Shown here: positions 54,878 to 64,000 of the stretch, one piece after another
Layout: each line of letters begins with the position of its first letter
Position numbering within the stretch: the first letter of the stretch is position 1
NCBI GenBank assembly: GCA_021234155.1
Contig: JAJEKV010000002.1
Location: 25,350,617-25,414,616 of the forward strand
Length of the DNA stretch: 64,000 bases
From: Isoetes taiwanensis
Lineage: Eukaryota; Streptophyta; Lycopodiopsida; Isoetales; Isoetaceae
Direction of reading: 5' to 3'
Program-made: the position numbers and the translations under genes
The notes under the pieces: model-generated
The model's input: the letters and a program-made list of their open reading frames with translations, nothing else
The model's database searches: none
Told to the model about the DNA's origin: nothing

Positions 54878-54910
54878 CTAGAAATGTGTGCCCGGCGATG
54901 CCGGGCATTA
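54878..54910 (-). mobile_element. Helitron 3' terminus (minus orientation)
   Basis: On the minus strand the hairpin TGCCCGGC-ATC-GCCGGGCA is followed by CACATTT and CTAG (54878-54881) and then T. This is the same layout as the termini at 9532 and 16833, with a different stem sequence. The element would extend to the right; no 5' end was found before the Gypsy element at 60106. Confidence 0.6.
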
Positions 54911-55075
54911 ATCGTGGACGTGTGCATGCATTTATGGCAATATATGTTTATGTGCAATAGACACATATAGATAGAGAATAAACTTTACCTTTAAAGTGTA
55001 AATATAATATAAAGTAACTTGTACAAAACCTGTTTAGTTCTCGGTCCAAAAAAATTATAGAGTTCATGTTTGTCC

Positions 55076-55345
55076 TCGATGGATCCACATCATAAAGAAC
55101 TTATCCCAAAGAACTTTAGGAACATTTGTTGGCTCGATGTGAAGCTCATTTGCGAGGCTGACAGGTATAGAACCTCCTCTTGTATTGCCTATGGTGGCAA
55201 ACATGAATGTGTAAACATGCTCTCATATCATGTCCCACACGCGCGGCTTGGTCCTAGCAACAACTATGCTATATTTTGTTAGAAACTCGGGAAGCTCATA
55301 ATCACCAACCACGTCCCCATTTTGAATTGTCCCAAGGGTTTCCTC
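55076..55345 (-). pseudogene. Coding-like fragment, unrecognised
   Basis: A minus-strand frame of about 90 codons with a single TGA at 55223-55225. It contains GDYELPEFLTKYSIV before the stop and TRGGSIPVSLANELHIEP after it. The composition is that of coding DNA. It lies inside the putative Helitron at 54878, so it may be captured or transposon-derived. Confidence 0.3.
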
Positions 55346-57385
55346 ACTATGCCCCCAAGTCCAGAATACTCACCTGATGCTTCTTCAATGCTACCTTCAT
55401 CGGGTGCATTCCCAGTCTAGTTTGTCAAACACAAAGTAATTGGTGTACTTCTGCTAGTTAAGCCGGCATTCTCAAATTCCCTACCTAATGCTTTAGCCTT
55501 GGCCATACGTCTTCATACATGCCTGCGTTTCTCCAATCTAGTCTCCAATTGCTTAGGTGTTTGATAAGAGGGGTTTTTTCGTACAACATCTGGAGCTTCA
55601 CGAAGTTCACGGAGTGCTATGCATACTTACATCAACTGGTAGACCCACAACACATTTAACATTAACAGCATCACTTGGCAATGAACTCATTACATCCACA
55701 CGTTGATACATCGACTGATATACACTCATTCAATTCACGTTGGAAGTTTCTGACAATAGTTCCTGATGATGTGATATGATCAAGCATTATCCAAGGACAT
55801 GCTGAGTTATTGATTTTGTAGGTGCAACAAAATGTCAAAGATAGGAAGGAAACTTTAGGTTGTATTTCCTTCTTAGTTGTTGGTTCAAAATTGCTAATTA
55901 AACCAACATATTGCCTGAAACAACATGTCTTAAACATAGTCATGGGCATATGGATTAATAGATACAATGGAGTTTGTAGATGGAATAAAAAGTTGTAAAT
56001 GTAATCTTGTTCGTAAATGTAATGGGCTTGCCAAGTGTGAAGGGTTTGGTCATGTCGGACAGTAGTCATGGGCGTTTGGAATTGGCAGGAAAAATGAAAT
56101 GTTATATCTTCAGATTCATATCTATGAAACAACATGCCCTTATAATTTCCTTTCAAAGTCTTGCTAATCCTTTTAAGCCATGCAAAGATTATGCCAAGTT
56201 ACAACGCATTGAATATAATATATTCAATTTCAGAATCTTTTATTTCATCTTGTAAACTCAACATGATAAAAAGGACATGCAAAGTATCAATATAATGTAA
56301 TGACTTCCAACAAATCTTGAAAGAAAATAGAAGATGCCATCAAAATGTCCACTCTTAAAAGATGAAACCTGGCATTGTTCTTCCTAGCATTTGTTCCTCC
56401 ACCTGCATAGATACATTCAAACCACAAAATTACAATAGATTTTAAAAATGTAAGCAAATGGCTAGGAAGAAAGACAATGAAAGCAATAATTGCTTGAAAT
56501 TGAATAGAGCAAGTATTATCAGCACAGAAGTTGACTTATATTACACACTTGAAGTTGATAATGGAAGCAATAATGAAATGATTACCAGTAACCTCCAGCT
56601 AGCTAGTTGCACACAACTAAATCTTCGGTCTTTGATTTGTATGCTTCAAAAATAAACTTTGTATGCCAGGCAACCTTATAAAATCAGAACAGCCCATTGA
56701 AATGCTCCATAATAAGACATGCAGCAAATGACGCATTATTGTTTCCAAGATCTAGACACGTTTATCAAGCCAGATTCATGCGGTGCAGCATGTAAATGGA
56801 CGACATATCCTGGCATATGCTTGGCCTTCAAAGATTACCAAGATATTAATTAATACAAATTGGGAAACATTGTGAAAGTATAATTACATACAACCCATTT
56901 AGAATTGAAAACAATTATGTTCGTGCTATAATATTAGGAAAGACATATAATTTTTAGTTTCTTTTTAAACTGTAGAACATCTCGATACATCATCTTCCCT
57001 TATAAATCAATAACATTACCTTAAACATGCAGATAAGCTCTTGAGAAAGCAGATCTTGAAAAAGTACAAACACGATTAGAAAAGTACAAACATGATTAGA
57101 CAATGATAGCATCCTTATGGTGCTTCAAACCAATTTGGTGGATGATGAATACATGACAAATTGATGAGAATGGTGTCAGTGTCATTACTCCTGGAACAAA
57201 ATTTATAGACACGATCAAAACACATAGCATTGTTGCGTTCAATTGTTTTCATCTCTTGTGTTATTTCTCTAGTAAGACTAAATATTGAACCAGTGTTTTA
57301 AGTCATTGTGATACATCAGAACGAAACGGACTTCAGTTGCGATGTGCTGACATAATCTAACTGCATAAACAACTAATGTTTTAGC
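55346..57385. other. AT-rich, no gene seen
   Basis: No recognisable coding sequence or element end. GTACAAACACGATTAGA and its variant recur in tandem at 57063-57097. Confidence 0.35.
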
Positions 57386-57389
57386 GTAC

Positions 57390-57870
57390 CTAATCAGGGT
57401 AAAAATTAGTGGCTAAACTTAGCCAAATGGCGAAATTTTGGCCTTATTTGGAAAAAAATCGGCTAAAGTATGTCCTTTTTTGGGCCAAAAAAAAGAAAAT
57501 ATTAGCCAAGTCTATTTCACAACTCACCTCCATTTTGTCCGACTTTAGCTAATTGCAAGAAAGTATAAGTGCCAAAAATTGGAAAGTTTAGCCAAAACTT
57601 AGAAGCTTTTACGTCAAAATTTGGCGTACTTTAGCCAAATTAGTCTATAAGCTTTGTTTCTACCATGCTCTATTAATATTTAGGTCTTGAATTAGTGCAA
57701 AATAGTCAAATGATAGAAGATTTTTTTATTTTTTAATAAAAATTTAGCCAAATGTAAGAAAGTACAGGTCGCAAAATTTGAAAAGTTTAGCTTAACGATA
57801 GAAGCTTTCACCTCAACTTTTGGCATACTTTAGCCAAGTCTATTTCACCACTTTGGATATAAAAGTTCCT
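57390..57870 (+). repeat. TTTAGCCAAA-motif repeat cluster
   Basis: The core TTTAGCCAAA (or TTAGCCAA) occurs about ten times. Two blocks of about 105 bp, at 57548-57650 and 57746-57855, share GAAAGTA, AAGTTTAGC, TAGAAGCTTT, and GG(C)ATACTTTAGCCAA in order. Confidence 0.6.
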
Positions 57871-60105
57871 TAATTTTTTCCCTGTACCTAATGTAGGAGC
57901 ATGCAAAAGCAGTATATTTCCTGAAGGCTCTATACCAACATTTGAAACTGTTACTGCTACATGGGTTCTGTGGGTTCTGTCGTTATGATCGATCTAACTC
58001 CTTTTAATGACATCCTATGATGGTATGTAGAAAGGCCTATGTACATGACAAAATGAATTGTGTATGGAGATGATGTTCAAACCTGGAAAATACTTTGCAA
58101 ACCTTGTCCTTCCATGTGCTAACGCTATTGTGCCCTGTCATGCCCTGTCATGCTATTATTGTGCCCACTCATGCTGCAATAGAGACAACTCTGCCAATGA
58201 AATGAAGATAACAAATTTTGCTAAAAAACTTGGAGAATTGTAGGGTTAATCATATAGGTATAGGAAGGATTTGGCCAGATGTAAGGATGAATCTGTTAAT
58301 GATTGTCAAAAGAGAAACAATAGTAATTAATCTCGATAGGACACAATGATTGTAAAAAGACAACAGATTGATAATCTGCCAAAACAAAAATCTAATTGTT
58401 CACTATGCTAGTTCAGACAAAGTTCTAGTAGGATAGTGAAGGAGGAGCAAAAAATGGTAAGGTTTGGACAGATTTGACCAGTAGGATGTGGCGGTCAGTA
58501 TCCAATACTCCATCTTGCCAAAAGAAGCACCTTGCCAAGATGTTCTAAATTTTTTGCATTCCAATCGTAAAATACACAATAGAGAATCTTAATAAAATAG
58601 TGGAACAGAGACCTCAAGGACTTCTTATAAACGCCTAAAACCAGTGTATCCAAACGTCCAAAAGAATAGGCTGGCCACCAATCTCTGCAAAACCCAGGAA
58701 AACACATAAGAATCAAAGCTTCAAACTTCGTACTAAGAGCTTTAAACTTCATACTAAACGGAAACAGATCAAAGAGTATTTGGCTAAATATTTCGTAATG
58801 TAAACTGCATATTCAAGAGAAAAAGAAGAAAGAGATGTAACAATGAATACAGCTAAAGCACAACCTGATGATATTATTTTTTATTTGAGTTGTTAGGGTC
58901 TGAATGGCTGCCTTGCAAGCTTCGTTAATTCCTATTTGGAGTAGACATAACTGTGGTAAGAAAAAGAAAAAAGATCCATCTTAGAATGATTCACAGTAAA
59001 TAGTCACCTTGAGACTTCTCGAAACCTGAGCTGGATCATTAAGAACAAAATGGTTGCAGCATGCGATGCATCATTGAACTGATCTGATTGTCTAATAAAA
59101 GAAAAATATGACCAGGCTTGTTTGATCCAAATCGTTTTTGCCAAAGATGGATCTTTGTCGCATAACCTATTCCATCAAAACAAAGGTTAAAGAGGAAATT
59201 CAAGCATCGACTATATTCTTCGTGTGCATGTACAGGCATACCTGGATAAGGCTGCAAAAATCCAGCTCTGGATTCAACCATATGAAACGATCTAGGATCC
59301 ACGGCCCATTCTCATCCTCCGCTTCTGTGATCCTCGTTCATCTTCGCTGCTTCTCGGTAGTAGACGATTCAAATACTCGAGGCCCATTTCAAAAATTAAC
59401 TTTTGAGAACAAATTGGCTATGGCCGATTTGAAAAGAGAGGTCCAACTTAAATCCTTCCCGCTTACATTCAATAGCGGAGGTATGAGAGAAAGATCATAG
59501 ACGCATATGACGATAAGAGTGCCGGAGGGGGGAGAGGGAACGCCGCATGCGGCGTTACATGCGGCATTCTGGCGCAATTTTCAAAGCCATCCCAAAATAA
59601 GAAAGAAGATATGGTTTTTTATATATGAATTTATTCGATAAAAAACCACATGCCATAATGGTTTGGTTTGTCAAATCTGATGATGGTTTGTGACATGGTT
59701 ATCAATGCTATAGTGGTTTGAAGAGTTGTTATGCTTTATTGAGATGATTTTGTATATGCTATAGTGGTTTATTAAAACTAGTAATAACTTGGTAAAGCCA
59801 TTCTAAGAATTGTGGTATGGTTCGCAGACTAGTTTTATAGTGCACAATAATAATCAATATAAATAACATAGTTTTTGATGATCGTGGAGAAGGAGGAGGA
59901 GGACTCGGGCACATCTCGCCATCATTACTCTATAGGTACAGTTGATTTATGGTATGCTTTTGCTGTAATGAACAACATATTAGTTCCATATGACCTCATG
60001 ATTGCATACATTGAACTATAACCAAATGCTCAAACAAAGAGTTTCTCAACCCCGATGTTTGACATTTATTTCTTATGAGCTAACTTTCCTTGGCATTTAT
60101 ATTCA
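57871..60105. other. No confident gene; GC palindrome at 59539
   Basis: On the minus strand about 59242-59330 is open and ends at a donor-like CAG|GTATGCC; it could be an exon of a captured gene. The 18 bp palindrome AACGCCGCATGCGGCGTT sits at 59539-59556. Phrases with CTATAGTGGTTT and ATGGTTTG recur between 59640 and 59770. Confidence 0.3.
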
Positions 60106-60688
60106 TGTTAGTCCTGTACGACCAGGGACAGGACTATTCCTGAGGACCACGGGGCAGGGCAGGAATAAGGCACCAGGTCAAGCGTCGGGTAGTAGACCCA
60201 TGCCCCCGCCGAAAACCACGCAGAGGACCACGCCAGGGTCAAAAAAGAGACCTAAAACGACAAATGACGGCCTCCGTGGAGTATAGACCAAATTCAGCGG
60301 GATTCCAGGCACTAATGAAGGCACTGCCAGATTCCCCGGAAATCAGGGGTAGATCCAGGAGTTGGTGACCGAGATCTGATAGTTATCCATTTTGGGCCCA
60401 AGGCCATTGTACTATATATATGAGTAGAGATAGATCTCAAGTTTTTAGATGAGATTTTAGCCTTGTCTTCTCGTATTCCTCTCTTAACGAGAGTTCATGT
60501 ACTTTCATTGATATCAAGGAAGCACATTTCTGATTATTGTCTTCTTATTTCTGTTATCTCTCTCTTTGCTTGTTCAGTTGTTTTCTTTGTAAAATCCAGT
60601 GTGACACTCAGTTAGGATTAGCCTGTTTGATCCACGGGTCCTCATAGAGAGTTGTCTTGTAGGTGATCTCGAACCTAGGCCCTAAACA
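60106..60688 (+). repeat. Gypsy 5' LTR
   Basis: It starts TGTTAG and ends CTAAACA (TG...CA). It contains a TATA-like CTATATATATGAG at 60411-60423. Near the left end, the inverted GTCCTG...CAGGAC arms lie at 60111-60134. Confidence 0.65.
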
Positions 60689-60689
60689 C

Positions 60690-60707
60690 TGTCGCCACTG
60701 CCGAATA
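60690..60707 (+). other. Gypsy primer-binding site
   Basis: TGTCGCCACTGCCG, which resembles the TGGCGCCGTTGCCG site used by many plant Gypsy elements (11 of 14 positions). Confidence 0.5.
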
Positions 60708-60732
60708 TTAGTTCTTTTTCCCACTCATTCTG

Positions 60733-61989
60733 ATGTCGGCTCGCGCTTTCACTCCTGAGGAACTTCTTAGCCAAACTGCTGCTCGCTGGAACGCCACCAG
60801 TGCCGTGAAGTCGCTTGTGAAATGTATGATCCAGACTATGACATTGAGCGAGGCCGTGTCCGCTCATGTGCTTAGTCGGTGCCGCCCACCCCTCGTGCTA
60901 GTTCTCGCCCTGGATCTCCCCCTGTGTGCAAGCACTGCTCTCAACCACAGTCGCCTCATCATACACCGGTACAACCTACTCCTCATTTCTTTCACACTCC
61001 AGACAACACTTATATTCATATTCCTTCTGGCCACATTCCTCTGCCTTCACAACCGTCTTCTCCTCCACATGGTTTGCCTTATCCTCATGTTTCCTTTGGC
61101 CCGCCTCATGTTCATGAATTTCTGCCTTCACCTTCATTTCAGCACTCAGTTTCTGTGTACAACATTACTGATCTCAAGTTAAATGAGGATGGCACCCAAG
61201 GCGCTTTGCCCACGGATGCCACTCTCTCGGGCCCACCATGTTTCATGGTTCTAATGCCACCGCCTTGCTCCCAGCCCACGGTCGTACCCCATGGCTATGT
61301 TCCCACATACGTTCCACCATTGTACACACATGTTCCGCCCTCATCACCTATTCAAAATCTGAAGCTCACATACCCGATTTTCGGCAATTATAAAGGGAAG
61401 CCTTTAGATCAAAGTGCCCAAGCACATATGGAGGAATTTGAGGCCTTGGCTATTCTCAATGGCCACGCTCAACCTCAACTCAAGTTTCACATCTTTTCCA
61501 CCACGCTGTGCAGAGCCCCTCATCAATGGTTGATGGTCAACAAAAGTCATTGGAAACAAATTTGGCAGGAGATGAAGACTGGCTTTCTCCCTCACTATGG
61601 CACCATGGATGATGATCAGCGGCTTCTGAAGTAGCTGAATGATATCCAGCAACAATCCGCGGAAGGAATCTGCCCGGGACTTTGCGGACCGTCTACAAAT
61701 TCTGGTTAGCAGGCTAAAGGAGTATCCCACGCAGAGCCAGATCCTCGTTTGGTTTCTGCAGGGTCTCCCTCCTGCTATTCGTCTCATGACCGAATATTTG
61801 CGTCCTAAATCCTTGGAGCAAGCAATTGAATTGGTCAATCACTCTGTCAATGTTTCTTCTCGGGTTGTTTCCCTCACAGACCTTCCATTTATGCCTCCTG
61901 TGATCGCTACAACACGGGCGCAACAGCGTCAGCATGCCGCCGACGTCACAACATCTACGCACCCAGCACTACCCCAACATTGTTGCTGA
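60733..61989 (+). pseudogene. Gypsy Gag, frameshifted
   Basis: It starts MSARAFTPEELL. The frame changes near 60860, into a P/H/S-rich region (60879 onward). The Gag core begins near 61365 (LTYPIFGNYKGKPLDQSA), followed by WKQIWQEMKTGF. A TAG at 61632-61634 replaces what was probably CAG (Gln), and a further frameshift leads into SARDFADRLQILVSRL and LPPAIRLMTEYLRP. Confidence 0.7.
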
Positions 61990-62059
61990 AGTCTCACTCC
62001 TCAAGGATGTCTCGGCCGCAATGCGTCAGACTCCGGCACCGTTGGATCATGCAGACCCT

Positions 62060-62515
62060 CTTTCTCATGTTCCCCTAGACCTACAAGAAGAGCTGGCTAA
62101 AATCAAAATTCCATTGAGTCGTGCCACTATTCTCAAACTGTGTCCTGCCAAGGAACAGTTGCCATTACCCACGGTCTTGGTGGGTGCTGTTGCCACTTCC
62201 ACACCCACGGTCCATGCCACTGTGGGCAATCAACAGATTAATCATGTACAAATTGATGGCGGTAGCGCTGTCAATCTCATCACAGACAAACTGAGGAGAC
62301 AACTGCATCAAACAACTATACCATGCTCCTTATGACATCAAACTCGCAAATGGGCATATCACGCGACCTCAAGGCATCACTCCTCTCTTTCACATCAGTA
62401 TAAGAGATCTTAAATTTCCTTTGGAGTTTGGAGTTTGGAGAGTTGGAGAAGACCCTGGTGATTATGAAATGCTGGTTGGACGACCTTTCCTCCGCCAAGC
62501 TAAAAATATTCATTA
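62060..62515 (+). pseudogene. Gypsy aspartic protease, broken
   Basis: It has HVQIDGGSAVNLI at about 62247-62285 in the place of the D-[ST]-G active site, then a frameshift near 62330 and PGDYEMLVGRPFLRQA (about 62455-62505), the usual second half of the fold. A stop occurs at about 62515. Confidence 0.6.
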
Positions 62516-62887
62516 ATGGGCTACTGATCAACTTATCATTACTGACGGCACCTTGAATGCTACCATGGATCTTGAAACTGGTAAACTTATTTCGGTTGAG
62601 CACGCTGAGCCGTCTCTCTCTGACAGTGATTCAGACAAGCCTCAAAACACTTATCAGGTCCAGGCTCCTCCGACAGGCCTCCCTGAGTATGTTGACCCGT
62701 GGGGTGACATGACTCTTGATCAGGACCACGCGGTTGCCACTCTCATGGATCCTTATCTGGCTCCCCGTAACAGGATCCAGCATGTTGAAGTTTTTCCCAA
62801 CGACGACACTTCTCATGACACTGTTGATGTTGCTGCCGTAATGCAGCAACCACTACTGCATGCTTCGCAGAAGCTCTCTTCTTCACC

Positions 62888-64000
62888 ATGCAAAGTGCTG
62901 AACCACCCGTCGTGTTCCAACCTCCGTCTCACACCATCATGGACATGGAGGTTGTCCCGCATATCCAAATACCTGAAGTAGAGGTCGTTGATCTTGGGGA
63001 TAACCAACCTGTCCAGTTAGCTACAAATCTCCCACCACCTTATAAAGCCCGTGCCATTAGCCTCTTTAAGAAATTCAAGCATATCTTTGCGTGGAGCTAC
63101 AAAGACTTAAGAGGTATCAAAAAAGAATTGGGGAACTAACCATTCCCACCAAACCGGATGCACGTCCAATCTAGCAACGACAGTACATGCTCAACCCCAA
63201 TTATCGTGACCGGGTCAAGGCTGGAATTGATAAACTTCTTGCTGCTGGCTTGATCTACGAAGTCAAACATTCTGAGTGGGTGAGCCCGATTGTCATTGCC
63301 CTCAAGCACAATGAAAAATCAGAGTTTGCGTGGACTATCGGAAATTAAATCAGGCCACGGAAAGGGTTCATTTCCCCCTACCCTTCACAGATCAAGTTCT
63401 TGAAGAGGTAGCTGGCCATGAAATGTACTCCTTCATGGATGGCTTTTCGGGGTACAATCAAATCTCTATCAAAGCCGAGGATCAATTGAAAACAACTTTC
63501 ACCACGACGTGGAGCACTTTTGCCTACAAAGTGGTCCCTTTTGGCTTATCAAAATCTCTATCCACTTTTCAACGCATCATGCTCTCCGTTTTTCAATATT
63601 ATATGAAGGACAATGCCTTCCTTCAAATTTTTCAGGATTACTTTTCAGCATACAACTCCGTGGGGGAGCATCTCGACAAATTGGAACTTGTTTTCCAAAA
63701 ATGTGATGAATCCGGCATCAGTTTAAACCCTGAAAAGTGCACCTTCTGTGTCACTTCAGGTGTTCTTCTTGGTCATGTCGTCAGTAAAGAAGGCATCACT
63801 ACAGATTCTGCGAAGATTAATTGTGTGCTCAAGGCTCACACACCTTCTAATAAGGAGACACACTCATTTTTGGGCAAAGTCAATTATTATGCAACCTTCA
63901 TTCCAGAACTTGCTGCCATAGCAGACCCCATTCATAAACTCATGGGTGATGAATCCTCTTGGGCTTGGAATTCCCAGGCGGATGCCGCATTTCAAAAACT
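62888..64000 (+). pseudogene. Gypsy reverse transcriptase, broken
   Basis: Blocks in order: HIFAWSYKDLRGI (about 63077), GLIYEVKHSEWVSPIV (about 63248), a frameshift at about 63330, VDYRKLNQA-type sequence, FPLPFTDQVLEEVAGHEMYS (about 63372), FMDGFSGYNQI, and the palm region where F-Q-D-Y stands in place of [YF]-x-D-D (about 63627-63640). GISLNPEKCTFCV and the connection region follow to the window end. The loss of the second catalytic Asp means the enzyme is dead. Confidence 0.75.

Larger units (their letters stand above)
60106..64000 (+). mobile_element. Decayed Gypsy LTR retrotransposon, runs off the window
   Basis: A 5' LTR (60106-60688), a primer-binding site just after it, and then Gag, protease and reverse transcriptase pieces in the order typical of Ty3/Gypsy elements, all on the plus strand. 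Several frameshifts and premature stops are present. Integrase and the 3' LTR are outside the window. Confidence 0.85.

Overview
The window looks like nuclear DNA of a land plant. It has one long, intron-rich plant housekeeping gene set among retrotransposon, Helitron and MITE debris, with abundant microsatellites. The lineage cannot be fixed from the sequence; the heavy transposon load and the style of the elements would suit a fern or another large-genome seed-free plant, but that is a guess. There are no rRNA genes, CRISPR arrays or bacterial-style operons.

The only clearly intact host gene is on the minus strand, from 48629 down to 31549. I reconstructed it by hand as 21 exons that keep frame at every junction and give a protein of 1157 residues. 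It matches HASTY/Exportin-5, the karyopherin tied to plant microRNA biogenesis and movement. Its introns hold much transposon material. Intron 8 carries a LINE remnant. Intron 16 carries a minus-strand Copia element that was itself split by a second LINE. A third LINE remnant lies about 310 bp upstream of the start codon.

Left part (1-31 kb), in order: an inverted-repeat pair; a MITE-like element with a second, inverted copy at 30 kb; a SINE-like unit; a block of plus-strand ORFs (2849-5790) starting with a zinc-knuckle-like motif, in which three ORFs share one frame broken by only two stop codons; an unrecognised two-exon gene relic (5868-6827); a non-autonomous Helitron (6895-9532) with exon-like cargo; an element with long inverted ends (about 9757-12310) carrying an unrecognised 1.4 kb gene with its own TATA box; more copies of that end sequence; tRNA-derived SINEs; and a possible 9 kb Helitron (16833-25952) full of tandem repeats, an 880 bp polypyrimidine tract and an ACGT-rich patch with a 25 bp palindrome.

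Right part (48.9-64 kb): the promoter-proximal LINE remnant, two SINE copies with internal duplications, a third Helitron 3' end at 54878, mostly unrecognised AT-rich DNA, and a decayed Gypsy retrotransposon whose 5' LTR is at 60106-60688 and which runs off the window. The most interesting leads are a PCNA-box-like motif conserved at the C-terminus of two LINE copies, the unidentified ORF block at 2.8-5.8 kb, and the unidentified cargo gene at 10.5-11.9 kb.
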